Source: Alphaproteobacteria bacterium (lineage in GTDB: Bacteria > Pseudomonadota > Alphaproteobacteria > Micropepsales > Micropepsaceae). Taken from it: 64,000 nucleotides of DNA. The position numbers and the translations under genes were made by a program. Below the pieces are notes generated by a model. It saw only the letters and a program-made list of their open reading frames with translations, searched no databases and was not told the origin of the DNA. This document shows, one piece after another, positions 28,690 through 39,962 of the stretch. Each line of letters begins with the position of its first letter. The first letter of the stretch is position 1. The stretch lies in NCBI GenBank assembly GCA_023259375.1, contig JAHFQC010000008.1, forward strand, positions 27,388-91,387, written 5' to 3'.

Positions 28690-30098
28690 GCGAGGTGCTC
28701 GTCATCGGCGCCGGTGTGAACGGCCTTGTCGCCGCGACCTATCTCGCGCGCGCGGGTGCGGCGGTGACGGTGCTGGAAGCCGGCAACGTGGCGGGCGGAA
28801 CCTGCGCCAATCGCTTGGCGGTCGGCGAACATCTGGTTCCGGCCGGGCCGCACGCGTTTTCGGCGCTCGATCCGCGCGTGCTCAAGGATTTCGATCTGAC
28901 GCGGAACCTCATCTTCCTTCATCGCGATCTGCCGCTGACGCTGCTCCGCGATGGCGAGACGCTGGCGTTTTCCCGCGATGTGCACGAGACCCAGAACGGT
29001 CTCGCCCGCCAGAGCGCACGCGATGCGGCGCGCTATCCTGCCTTTCGCCGCAACCATTTCGCTTTCGCACGTTCGATGCGCAGTCTGTGGTGGGAAGACG
29101 GTGCTGTTGCCGGTGAGGCGACGCACGCCGCGCTTCGCCGCCTGCAGGTGACGCCGGCGATGGCGTTGATCGAAGAAAACTTCGAAGCCGAAATGGCGCG
29201 CGCGGCGTTTGCGTTCGATGCCTTGGCCTGCAATCCCGCGGCGCCCGGCAGTGCGCTGGTGATGGCGTGGGCGGCGGCGCAGGAGATGTGCGGCCTGCAG
29301 GGCGCCACTGCCGTTCCGCTCGGCGGTCCCGCGATCCTGGTGGATGCGCTGGTGGCTGCGGCCAACGCAGCCGGTGTCGTCATCCGTTTCGATGCTGAAG
29401 TCACCCGTCTCGATGTCAGCGGCGAAGCCATCCGCGGCGCGGTGCTGGCCTCGGGCGAGACGGTTGAGGGACGCACCGTTCTGTCGTGTCTCAGCCGCAA
29501 GAAAACCCTGCTGGACTTTCTGCCGCCGGGTGCAGCCGGATTTGCTGCCACCCGCAAATACGCCACCGCCGCCGAAGTCGGCGAAGCGAAACTGGTCTTG
29601 GCCTTGAAATCCTGTCCGCCGGTGTTTGCGCGTCCCGCCCGCTACGTCATCGCCGAGAAGCTGGAGAACGTTGCGCTCAGTTACGCCGAAGCGCGCGCGG
29701 GGCGCATCGCTTCCGACGTGTTCCTCGAGGCCGTCGTGATCGAGGCCGGTGCGCCGCCCGACGTGCTGCTCTCCATCCGCATTCGCCCGGTTCCCGTCGC
29801 GCCGCTGGAAGGCTGGAGATCCGCGGCGGCGGAGCTGGTGCCCGCGGTGGTGCGCGTGCTCGAACGCCAAGCGCCAGGTTTGGCCGCCAGCATTACCGGC
29901 TTTGGCTTTGTGCCGCCTGAGCCGCGCGATGCGCTGTGCCTCGCCGATCTCGTCGAGCCGTGGCCGAAGCGGATTATGACACCGGTGCGCGGGCTTTATC
30001 TTTGCGGCGCCGCCGCTGAACCAGTGCCGTGCATATCGGGACGTGCGGGCCGCATCGCGGCGACGATGGTCTCAGCCGATTGGGAGGCCGCGACATGA
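28686..30098 (+). CDS. NAD(P)/FAD-dependent oxidoreductase, phytoene desaturase/PYROXD2-like (second copy)
   Basis: MSEVLVIGAGVNGLVAATYLARAGAAVTVLEAGNVAGGTC; GLYLCGAAAEPVPCISGRAGRIAA; ATGA overlap with upstream gene. Confidence 0.85.
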   Translation: MSEVLVIGAGVNGLVAATYLARAGAAVTVLEAGNVAGGTCANRLAVGEHLVPAGPHAFSALDPRVLKDFDLTRNLIFLHRDLPLTLLRDGETLAFSRDVHETQNGLARQSARDAARYPAFRRNHFAFARSMRSLWWEDGAVAGEATHAALRRLQVTPAMALIEENFEAEMARAAFAFDALACNPAAPGSALVMAWAAAQEMCGLQGATAVPLGGPAILVDALVAAANAAGVVIRFDAEVTRLDVSGEAIRGAVLASGETVEGRTVLSCLSRKKTLLDFLPPGAAGFAATRKYATAAEVGEAKLVLALKSCPPVFARPARYVIAEKLENVALSYAEARAGRIASDVFLEAVVIEAGAPPDVLLSIRIRPVPVAPLEGWRSAAAELVPAVVRVLERQAPGLAASITGFGFVPPEPRDALCLADLVEPWPKRIMTPVRGLYLCGAAAEPVPCISGRAGRIAATMVSADWEAAT

Positions 30099-31177
30099 CT
30101 CTCGAAGCCTCGCCGTTCCATGCCCGCGCGGTGGAGGCCAATCGCCTCAATGCCTGGGAGAACCGCGGTGCCGTCACGCTGGCGGCGCATTACGGCAGCG
30201 TTGCCGAAGAAGCGATCGCCGCCCGCTTCGGCGCCGTCCTCGTCGATGTGTCGTGGTATTGGCGGGTGGAATTGTCGGGCGATCAGGCGCCGGCGTTGGT
30301 GTCCCGCTTGTTCACCCGTGACGCCGCCGCGCTCGGAATCGGCGCAGCGATGGATGTGCTGTGGCTCAGCGATGGCGGCGCCGTGCGCGGCCAGGGCACG
30401 GTGATCCGCCTCGATCGTACGCGCTTTCTGCTCGCTGCTGCGGCCGAAGATGCCGACTGGATCGAAAACGCCGCCCGGCTTTATCACGTCCGTGTCGAGG
30501 ATCGCTCGCGCCAGCAAGGCGCGCTGGTGGTGATCGGCCCGGCTGCGGGGAAAGTCCTGAACGCTGCCGGTCTGCCGACCGATCTGGCGCCGCTCTCCAG
30601 CCGTTCGTTCGATTGGCGCGGATTGCCGGTGCGGCTGGCCCGTCTCGGTCCCGGCCTCACCATCGGCTGCAATGCCGACGACGCGCTGATCGTATGGGAC
30701 CGGCTTGTCGCTGCCGGACGTCCGTTTGCGCTGATGCCGGCCGGGCAATCGGCGCTCGACATTCTCGAAACCGAAAGCGGCATCGTACGGCCGTTGCGCG
30801 ACTACACCCCCGCCCGCGAAGGGTTTGCCGCCGAGCCGACGCCGCAGGCGCTGGGACTGACCGCGCTGGTCGATCGTGCCCATCTCTTCAACGGCCGCGC
30901 CGGGGTGCTGGCGGCCGGGCCCGATACGCTCGTGACCGGACTGCTGGTCGAGGGCGAACCGCTGCCGGGCACGCCCATCCTGCGCGGCACCGAAACGGTC
31001 GGCCGGACGCTGGGCTGCCGGTTCTCGCCCGCGATGCAGCGGCCGATTGCGCTGGCGGTCTTTCCCGATCCGCGGCCGGAAGGCCCGTTTACCATTGGGG
31101 GCAGCGTTTGCCGTCCAGTTGGGTTACCGTTCCTGCCGATTCCGGCCGCGACGGAAACCGACGTCGCCGCCGTTTAG
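30095..31177 (+). CDS. GcvT-like (aminomethyltransferase/folate-binding) protein
   Basis: AHYGSVAEEAIAARFGAVLVDVSWYWRVELSGDQAPALVSRLFTRD; C-terminal barrel GFAAEPTPQALGLTALVDRAHLFNGRAG; ATGA overlap with upstream gene. Confidence 0.75.
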   Translation: MTLEASPFHARAVEANRLNAWENRGAVTLAAHYGSVAEEAIAARFGAVLVDVSWYWRVELSGDQAPALVSRLFTRDAAALGIGAAMDVLWLSDGGAVRGQGTVIRLDRTRFLLAAAAEDADWIENAARLYHVRVEDRSRQQGALVVIGPAAGKVLNAAGLPTDLAPLSSRSFDWRGLPVRLARLGPGLTIGCNADDALIVWDRLVAAGRPFALMPAGQSALDILETESGIVRPLRDYTPAREGFAAEPTPQALGLTALVDRAHLFNGRAGVLAAGPDTLVTGLLVEGEPLPGTPILRGTETVGRTLGCRFSPAMQRPIALAVFPDPRPEGPFTIGGSVCRPVGLPFLPIPAATETDVAAV

Positions 31178-31208
31178 GTCTTGATGAGGGCGGCAGTGGA
31201 ACCCGGAA

Positions 31209-31760
31209 ATGGTGGTTGATCCGGATACCGATCTTGTCGTCCGCGTTGGACGCGGCGACCGGGCGGCGGCACAGGCTTTGATGGCCCGCCATCTGCCGGG
31301 AATGCTGGCATTGGCGCGGCGCATGCTGTCCGGCCAGGCCGAGGCCGAGGATTGCGTTCAGGAAGCGTTCCTCAAAGTCTGGACCCATGCCGCCCGCTGG
31401 CAGCCGGGAAAGGCCAAATTCGAGACCTGGTTGTACCGGGTGACGCTGAACCAGTGCTACGACCGGCTGCGCAAGCGCCCCACGGAACCCCTGGAAGCGG
31501 CGGCAGACGTTCCCGACGGCGGCGACGCCCCCGACCGGGGCCTGGAAGTTGCGGCGCTGGAGACCGAGGTATCGGCAGCCCTGGCCGATTTGCCCGAACG
31601 CCAGCGCGCCGCGATCCTGCTCTGTCATTATCAGGAGCGGGGCAACATCGAAGCGGCGGATATCCTCGGGATCAGCGTTGAAGCATTAGAGTCCCTGTTG
31701 GCCCGTGGGCGACGGACCCTCAGGACCAAACTCTCCCATTTGCGGGACGGAGCGGTGTGA
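31209..31760 (+). CDS. ECF-type RNA polymerase sigma factor
   Basis: AQALMARHLPGMLALARRMLSGQAEAEDCVQEAFLKVWTHA; LPERQRAAILLCHYQERGNIEAADILGISVEALESLLARGRRTLR. Confidence 0.92.
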   Translation: MVVDPDTDLVVRVGRGDRAAAQALMARHLPGMLALARRMLSGQAEAEDCVQEAFLKVWTHAARWQPGKAKFETWLYRVTLNQCYDRLRKRPTEPLEAAADVPDGGDAPDRGLEVAALETEVSAALADLPERQRAAILLCHYQERGNIEAADILGISVEALESLLARGRRTLRTKLSHLRDGAV

Positions 31761-32092
31761 TGAGCGAAAACAGAAACGACGCACAGTTCACGCAGGAAAT
31801 CTTCAGGGCCTTGCCGACCACGGCGGTGCCTGCCGGGCTTGAGGCGCGCATCCTGGCCGATTTCGACCGGGTGGCGGTCCGCCGCTCCGGCTGGTTCGGG
31901 CGGCTCGGTGCGCAGCTGTGGCCGGGCGCCCCGGCCTGGCAACCGGCTTCGGCGCTGGCGCTATCGCTGGTGATCGGCTTGGTGGCCGGTGGTTTCATGC
32001 CGTCGCCGCAGGCCGCCAGCACCAATTCGGATCAGATGGTGACCGCCGCGCTCGATGCCGCGCCGGTGATGGATTACGACAAGGACCAGTGA
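31757..32092 (+). CDS. Small membrane protein, putative anti-sigma factor
   Basis: Overlaps the sigma gene by 4 bp; single TM ASALALSLVIGLVAGGFM. Confidence 0.6.
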   Translation: MMSENRNDAQFTQEIFRALPTTAVPAGLEARILADFDRVAVRRSGWFGRLGAQLWPGAPAWQPASALALSLVIGLVAGGFMPSPQAASTNSDQMVTAALDAAPVMDYDKDQ

Positions 32093-32093
32093 G

Positions 32094-32683
32094 ATGAGCG
32101 CAATCCCTCCGCCCGAACGGCCGCGCTGGAGCGTGGCACTGATCGTCTCGCTCTGCGTCAATCTCCTGCTCGCCGGCGTGATCGCCACGGCGGTGTACCG
32201 GTTTGCCGTCCGTCCGCCGCTCCCGATGATGGGCGGCCCAGGCGGTCCGAGTTTCCACGGCCAGCCGGAGCGCCAGCAGATCCGCCTGCTTCTGGCCCCG
32301 CGCGGCTTGATGCATGTGGTGCCGGAAAAACAGGATGCCATCCGGGCGGCGTTGGAAGCCCATCACCCGCGGATGGATGCGCTGCGCGCCGACTCCCAGG
32401 CCGCGCGCCGCGAGGTGCTGCGCCTCTATGCGGCGCCGACGCTCGACAAGCCCGCGCTCGACAAGGCGTTCGCCCGTATGCTGCAGAGCGATGCCGCGAT
32501 CGAAGCGGAACTGGTGAAGATGTCGTCGGATGTCGGCGCCTTGCTCACCGCCGACGAGCGCAAGAAGGTGATCGAATGGCGCGGCCACGGCTTCCACGGC
32601 TGGCGCGGTCGTGACGGCAATGGTCTTCAGGGCGATGGCCCCCGTGGCGATGGCCCGCACGGCGACCGTCCGCCGCCGCAAGA

Positions 32684-32690
<7 letters not shown>
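32094..32690 (+). CDS. Periplasmic heavy-metal sensor (CpxP/Spy-like) protein
   Basis: N-terminal TM, RPPLPMMGGPGG, helical region with Gly/His/Asp-rich tail (GHGFHGWRGRDGNGLQGDGPRGDGPHGDRPPPQDH). Confidence 0.7.
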
Positions 32691-34213
<1,523 letters not shown>

Positions 34214-34346
34214 GAACCCCGTGTCCTGCGCGATCCACTGATTCGCGCGTACGCGATTATGAGAATCGCTTGACTCGGTGTGAAGAGGCACAGCGCGCGA
34301 ACGACTCAAAGCTGCCCTGAATCGTTCGCGCGTCTACGCTAAAATT

Positions 34347-36620
34347 TTAATTAGCGACGGCGTGCCAGCCGGTTCCCGGATTGACCGAAATGACGTTGTT
34401 CGAGAGCACCGAGGTGCCGCTCATTGCCATGGTCTGGTACTGGCCGTTGCTGGTGCTGCGGAACAGGATGTCGCTGATGCCGTCGCCGTTGTAGTCGGCC
34501 GATCCGCAGGCATTCCACGATGTGCCGAGATTCTTCGCGACATTGCCGCTGCCCGCGAGGATCGCGGCGCCATCCATGAACCAGACCGAGGTCTGACCGG
34601 TGGAGGCGTTCTGCAACAGGATGTCGGATTTGCCGTTGCCGTTGAAATCGCCGGTCGTGATCGCCTTCATGCTGCTGCCCGGATTGGTGCCCAGCACGCT
34701 ATCGTTGGCGACGCTGGCGCCGTTCATCTGCCAGATTTCGAGTGCGCCGGTGGAGGTGTTCTGCCACAGCAAATCGGCCTTGCCGTCGGCATTGAAGTCG
34801 CCGGTGGAGATCAGCTTGAAGCCGGTGGGCGCCGCCGCTGCGATCCCCGTCTGCGAAGTCACGCTGCCGCCGTTCATCTGCCAGACCTGCAGCGCGCTGC
34901 CGTTCTGCAGGATGAGATCGCTCTTGCCGTCGCCGCTGACGTCTCCGGTAGCGACCACCTGCCACGCAGCATTGGAATTGGCGATAGAGGCCGTCGCCGT
35001 CTTGCTGGTGCCGTTCATGGTCCAGACCTGGATCGCGCCGGTCACCACGTTCTCCCACAACAAATCCGTCTTGCCGTCGCCGTTGAAATCGCCGGTACGG
35101 ATGTTGGTGAAGTTGGAATTCGGCGCCGTGAAATTGGCGGCGGCGGTGCGCGAAGCACCGTTCATCGTCCACACCTGAACCGAGGTGTTGCCGTTGATAG
35201 CAAGCAGGATGTCGCCTTTGCCGTCGCCGTTGAAATCGCGCTGCACGATCTTGGTGCTCGAGACGGGTGGCGTTGACGTGACGGGCGGCGGCGTTGTCGT
35301 CACGGGCGGCGGCGTGGTTTCGGCCGGCGGCGCGCTGACGGTATAGGTCTTGTCGGCGAATTTGAGCGTTTCGATGCCCGACAGGATGTCGGTTCCGCCG
35401 CCGCTGCCGCTGACCTTGAGGGTGCCGTCCGAATTATAGGTCAGCGTATAGGCGGAGAAATTGCCGGAATAGATCGCGGTATCGCTGCCGCCGTTGCCGT
35501 TCAGGATGTCGTTGCCGGCGCCGCCGGTGAAGGTGTCGTTGCCCGAGCCGCCGATAATGGTGTCGCCGTCGTTGTTGCAGGTGACGGTCGTTGCTCCATT
35601 TCCGCACACCAGCCGGTCGATCTTGGTGTCATAGGCGATGGCGATGTTGTGCGTCATACCGGTGGTCGAGGAATAGGTGCCCGGATTGAGGTTGATCCGC
35701 GCCGTTTGCGAGAAGCCGGAAATGTCGAGCGTGTTGTTGGTGCCCTTGTCCCACAGCGTGATCACCGGGTTCTTGTTCACGGTGAAATCGAAGTACTGCT
35801 TGATCGACGCATCGACGTTGCAATTGAAGCCGAAGGTCTGGCCGCCGGAAAGCGGCGTCGAGGTCGCCACGCCGTAGAGCCGCTGGATCGCCAGGATGTC
35901 GAGCGGCATCCAGGTGGTCGGATAATGACCGTTCCAGTTGGTGCCGGCGACCGGGTCCTGCGAGGTGTAGGTGCCGGCCGTGCCGGGATTGATGTACGAC
36001 ATCAGCGAATACTGGCGATTGTCGTAGGCGCTGTACTGCTGCGAATAAGTGTTCACCGAACCGTTGTAGGCACCGGCGTGGCCGAGGCCGAGCGCGTGGC
36101 CTTCCTCGTGCAGCAGCGTTTCGATGCCGTAGCCGCCGTAATTCGAGAACCCGCCGCTGATCGAGAAGCAGGAGGTATGGGTATCGATCGAAATCGGCGA
36201 CGACTGGATCGTGCCGAGCGTCGTGCCGCCCACTTTGTCGGCACCGCTGGTCGCGTTGTAGATCGTGTAGGTATAGGCACCGCTGTCGCTGCCGCGCCGG
36301 AAGCTGATCTTGGCCTGGCTGGAATCGGTGGTCTGGACGAATTTGATGTTGGCGACCGCGGCCCACAAGGCAAGCCCGCTGGAAAGTTGAGACTGTTCGG
36401 ATGCCGACCAGTTCGAACCGGGATCGAAATAATAGGCAACCGTGCCGCCCGACGTGCCTGCGGTATTGGCACCGAACTTCGCCGCCTTCACATAGGCCGT
36501 GTTGTAGGTCGGGGGCGTATTCCCGTTCCAACCCCAATAGGAATACTGGGTCAGCGTTCCGTCAGATTTCACGCCGCTGATGAATGCGACTTCGTCTTGC
36601 TGGGTCGGAGTGGTCGGCAT
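34347..36620 (-). CDS. Serralysin/matrixin-like M10 metalloprotease with RTX repeats and C-terminal FG-GAP/VCBS-like repeats
   Basis: HEEGHALGLGH zinc motif, Met-turn YSLMSYINPG, GGSGNDTFTGGAGNDILNGNGGSDTAIYSG RTX nonapeptides, six GDFNGDGKxDLL repeats. Confidence 0.88.
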   Translation of the reverse strand: MPTTPTQQDEVAFISGVKSDGTLTQYSYWGWNGNTPPTYNTAYVKAAKFGANTAGTSGGTVAYYFDPGSNWSASEQSQLSSGLALWAAVANIKFVQTTDSSQAKISFRRGSDSGAYTYTIYNATSGADKVGGTTLGTIQSSPISIDTHTSCFSISGGFSNYGGYGIETLLHEEGHALGLGHAGAYNGSVNTYSQQYSAYDNRQYSLMSYINPGTAGTYTSQDPVAGTNWNGHYPTTWMPLDILAIQRLYGVATSTPLSGGQTFGFNCNVDASIKQYFDFTVNKNPVITLWDKGTNNTLDISGFSQTARINLNPGTYSSTTGMTHNIAIAYDTKIDRLVCGNGATTVTCNNDGDTIIGGSGNDTFTGGAGNDILNGNGGSDTAIYSGNFSAYTLTYNSDGTLKVSGSGGGTDILSGIETLKFADKTYTVSAPPAETTPPPVTTTPPPVTSTPPVSSTKIVQRDFNGDGKGDILLAINGNTSVQVWTMNGASRTAAANFTAPNSNFTNIRTGDFNGDGKTDLLWENVVTGAIQVWTMNGTSKTATASIANSNAAWQVVATGDVSGDGKSDLILQNGSALQVWQMNGGSVTSQTGIAAAAPTGFKLISTGDFNADGKADLLWQNTSTGALEIWQMNGASVANDSVLGTNPGSSMKAITTGDFNGNGKSDILLQNASTGQTSVWFMDGAAILAGSGNVAKNLGTSWNACGSADYNGDGISDILFRSTSNGQYQTMAMSGTSVLSNNVISVNPGTGWHAVAN

Positions 36621-37034
36621 CGGTCGATCTCGTTCGGTTGCGTGTGGAAGTGTTGGTTTCTTTTCGCTTCCAAATTATTGAAGCGCCACGCGACCGTGCG
36701 TCGTTCGTACTATTCCGTAAGGGCGAGAAGACGTGTGCAGAAAACGTAGCGTTTCCAAGCAAAAACACGCTTGTCTGCAATGCTTCCGATTCAATTGGCT
36801 TTGTCTTGACGCAAACCTGGGGCGCCTCGTCGCAGCAAGCAGCTGTGACAAAAGTCTCGAATATTGAGGCGAACTGTAATGACTACGTAGGTGTTTTTTA
36901 GGAGTTCGAAAGTTCGTACGCGGAGTTTTTGAAGGGTTCGAATTCCGGTCCGCTTTTCATCACAGATGGTGGGGATTTTAGCGACTTGTTATCCCTGGCC
37001 TGCCGCGGCGATCACGCCGTTTGGCACATAAAGC

Positions 37035-37089
37035 GAGACCCGGGACCCACTCCGCAATCTGACTTGCGTCGGAGTGGGTCCCGGGTCTC
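37035..37089. repeat. Perfect 20 bp inverted repeat, intergenic palindromic repeat family
   Basis: gagacccgggacccactccg (37035-37054), 15 nt loop caatctgacttgcgt, cggagtgggtcccgggtctc (37070-37089). Confidence 0.9.
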
Positions 37090-37141
37090 TGCGTTCTTCT
37101 CTGTGCTAGAACGTTACGCCCGGGATGATAGAATCGTGGCG

Positions 37142-39757
37142 CTACGCCAGCATTTTCGACACGACTTCGAACATGTTCGACGACAGGCCCGGAGTCTTCA
37201 GCGTCGCTTCCAGTTCGGCGCGCAGCAGCGCCTGACGAGAGGGATCGAACTTCTTCCAGGTTTCGAAGGCACCGGCCATACGCGCGGCGACCATCGCATT
37301 GACGCCGTCGAGTTGGCGTACGACGTCGCCGACCAGCGCGTAGCCGGAGCCGTCGGCGGCGTTGAAGCGCAGCTGATTGGCCGAGAAGGCGCCGATCAGC
37401 GCGCGCACGCGGTTGGGGTTCTTGAGATCGTAGTGCGGGTCCTTCATCAACTCCTTGACCCGGTCGATGGTATCGGCGCGCGGGCTGCCCGCCTGCAGGC
37501 CGAACCACTTGTCGAGCACCAGCGCATTCGTGGCAAAGCGATCGTGGAAATGCGCCAGCGCCGCGTGCGTCTCGGGCGAAACCATCCGCGTCAATGCCGC
37601 CAATCCCGCGATCATGTCGGTCATGTTGGTGGCGCTGTGGTAATGGCGCGCCGCCAGTTCCGCCGCCGCAGCATCGTCGGCCGCGGTGAGGAAGCGAAGG
37701 CACGCATTGCGCAGCGCGCGTCGGCCGGCCGCAGCCGCATCGGTCGAGAACGTCCCGGTGTCGGAGAGTTTCTCGTAAAGCGCCGCAAACGCGTCGCGGT
37801 GGGCGGCGGCGACGGCCCGGATGAGGCCGGTGCGGGCGGCATGAATGGCATCGGGATCGACCACGTCGACCGCCATCGCGATTTCGCTTTCCAGCGGCAG
37901 CGACAGCATGTTCGCGGCAAATGCGTTGTCGTCGAGCGCTTTGTCCAGCACCGGTCCGATCGCCGCGACATAGAGCGGATCGGGCTCTGCCCCCTTCATC
38001 ATCGCCATGATCGCCGCGCGCGCCGCGGTCTGGCCCGCTTCCCAGCGATTGAAGCTGTCCGGGTCGTGCGCCATCAGATGGGTGCGGTCCGCCGCGCTCT
38101 GTTCGACCTCGAACACCGCGGGAGCCGAGAACCGCCGTCCGACGGACAACAGCGGCGCTTCTTCCAGGCCGGTGAAGACGAAGGTCTGCGCCGCCTCCGT
38201 CAGTTCCAGCACGCGTTCGTCCGGACCGGTGGCATTCTCGCCTTCGAGCGTCAGCGGCAGGGCGCGGCCCGACTTGCCGACCAGTCCGAGGCGCGCCGGA
38301 ATTTGCATCGGCAGCTTTTCCGGCTGGCCCGGCGTCGGCTTCAGCGACTGGCTGAGCGTCAGCGTGTAGGTCTTCTTGGCCGCATCATAGTGGGTCTTCG
38401 CCGTGATGGTCGGCGTGCCCGCCTGGCGATACCACAGCCGGAACTGCGTGAGGTCGCGTCCGGTCGCGTCTTCGAAGCATTTGACCCAGTTTTCCACCGT
38501 GGCGGCCTGACCGTCATGGCGGGAGAAATAGAGATCGGTGGTCTTGCGGAAGCCTTCGTCGCCCACCAGCGTCTTCAGCATGCCGATGACCTCGGCGCCT
38601 TTTTCGTAGATGGTCGTGGTGTAGAAATTGTCGATGGTGATGTAGCTCTGCGGCTGCACCGGATGGGCCAGCGGGCCGGCATCTTCCTGGAATTGGCGCA
38701 AACGCAGCACCCGCACGTCCTCGATGCGCTTGACCGCCTTCGACCGCATGTCGGCCGAGAAGCCCTGGTCGCGGAACACCGTGAAGCCTTCCTTGAGCGA
38801 AAGCTGGAACCAGTCGCGGCAGGTGATGCGGTCGCCCGACCAGTTGTGGAAGTATTCGTGCGCCACCACGCCTTCGATGCGGGCGTAATCGTCGTCGGTC
38901 GCCGTTTCGGGCGAGGCGAGCAGCACGCGGTCGTTGAAGATGTTGAGGCCCTTGTTCTCCATGGCGCCGAAATTGAACGCCGACACCGCGACGATCATGA
39001 AGATGTTGAGATCGTATTCGCGCCCGTAGGTCTGTTCGTCCCACTTCATGGCGCGCTTCAAGGAATCCATCGCGTAGGTGGCGCGCGGCTCGTTGCCGTG
39101 TTCGACGAAGATCTTGAGGTCGACCTTGCGGCCCGACATCGTCACGATGGAATCTTCGAGGACGCCGAGGTCGCCGGCCACCAGCGCGAACAGATAGCTC
39201 GGCTTGGGGAACGGATCGTTCCACACCGCGAAATGCTTGCCGTTGGCGAGATCGCCTTTCTCCATCAGATTGCCGTTGGAGAGCAGCACCGGGTACAGCT
39301 TCTTGTCGGCCTCGATACGGGTCGTGTAGACGGCGAGCACGTCGGGGCGGTCGAGGAAGTAGGTGATGCGGCGGAAGCCCTCGGCTTCGCACTGGGTGCA
39401 GAACAGGCCCTTCGCCGTGTAGAGGCCCGACAGCAGTGTGTTCTCGGCCGGGGCGATTTCGGTCACCACGTCGAGGATGAATTTGTCGGGGACGTCAGGA
39501 ATGGTGAGGAGTTCCGGCTCGACCGTGTACTGGTCCGCCTTCAGAGGATGGCCGTCGATCGCCACCGAGACGAGCTTCAGCGCCTCGCCGTTGAGGACCA
39601 GCGGCGCACCGGCGGCACCGGTTCTCACCATGCGCGTGCGGGCGGCAACGCGGGTCGCCTGCGGGTCGAGGGAGAAGTCCAGGGCGACTTCCGCGATGCG
39701 GAAATCGGGGGCGCGATAATCCTTGAGATGAATGGCGTGAGGTTCGTCGGTGCGCAT
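37142..39757 (-). CDS. pepN: Aminopeptidase N (M1 family)
   Basis: FGAMENKGLNIFNDRVLLASPETATDDDYARIEGVVAHEYFHNWSGDRITCRDWFQLSLKEGFTVFRDQ; start moved to 39757. Confidence 0.95.
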   Translation of the reverse strand: MRTDEPHAIHLKDYRAPDFRIAEVALDFSLDPQATRVAARTRMVRTGAAGAPLVLNGEALKLVSVAIDGHPLKADQYTVEPELLTIPDVPDKFILDVVTEIAPAENTLLSGLYTAKGLFCTQCEAEGFRRITYFLDRPDVLAVYTTRIEADKKLYPVLLSNGNLMEKGDLANGKHFAVWNDPFPKPSYLFALVAGDLGVLEDSIVTMSGRKVDLKIFVEHGNEPRATYAMDSLKRAMKWDEQTYGREYDLNIFMIVAVSAFNFGAMENKGLNIFNDRVLLASPETATDDDYARIEGVVAHEYFHNWSGDRITCRDWFQLSLKEGFTVFRDQGFSADMRSKAVKRIEDVRVLRLRQFQEDAGPLAHPVQPQSYITIDNFYTTTIYEKGAEVIGMLKTLVGDEGFRKTTDLYFSRHDGQAATVENWVKCFEDATGRDLTQFRLWYRQAGTPTITAKTHYDAAKKTYTLTLSQSLKPTPGQPEKLPMQIPARLGLVGKSGRALPLTLEGENATGPDERVLELTEAAQTFVFTGLEEAPLLSVGRRFSAPAVFEVEQSAADRTHLMAHDPDSFNRWEAGQTAARAAIMAMMKGAEPDPLYVAAIGPVLDKALDDNAFAANMLSLPLESEIAMAVDVVDPDAIHAARTGLIRAVAAAHRDAFAALYEKLSDTGTFSTDAAAAGRRALRNACLRFLTAADDAAAAELAARHYHSATNMTDMIAGLAALTRMVSPETHAALAHFHDRFATNALVLDKWFGLQAGSPRADTIDRVKELMKDPHYDLKNPNRVRALIGAFSANQLRFNAADGSGYALVGDVVRQLDGVNAMVAARMAGAFETWKKFDPSRQALLRAELEATLKTPGLSSNMFEVVSKMLA

Positions 39758-39962
39758 GCGAAGTATCCGTTCCGAAGGCGCCTTGAGGAAAACGCGGACA
39801 CTGGTTCCGTTCGAAGGCGCGTTAATGCAAGATCTGCGGCACGGTATAGATCGCTTCCCCCAATGTGGGAACCGGTTTTCATGGGAACGGGGCGTGCGCG
39901 GCGCGCCGGGCAAGGGTCTGCCCGGCATGGTTTTCCCTTTTGACCTTACGGTTTAGCGCCGC

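Noticed and set aside
34370-35260. Periodic repeats that might suggest a CRISPR or tandem DNA array
   Set aside because: The periodicity is in-frame protein repeats (GDFNGDGKxD) of the M10 protease; no short identical repeats with spacers. No CRISPR array was seen in the window.
36929-39943. 1004 aa plus-strand ORF
   Set aside because: Antisense shadow of pepN; His/Arg/Gly-rich translation with no domain signature, while the minus strand encodes a clear M1 aminopeptidase.
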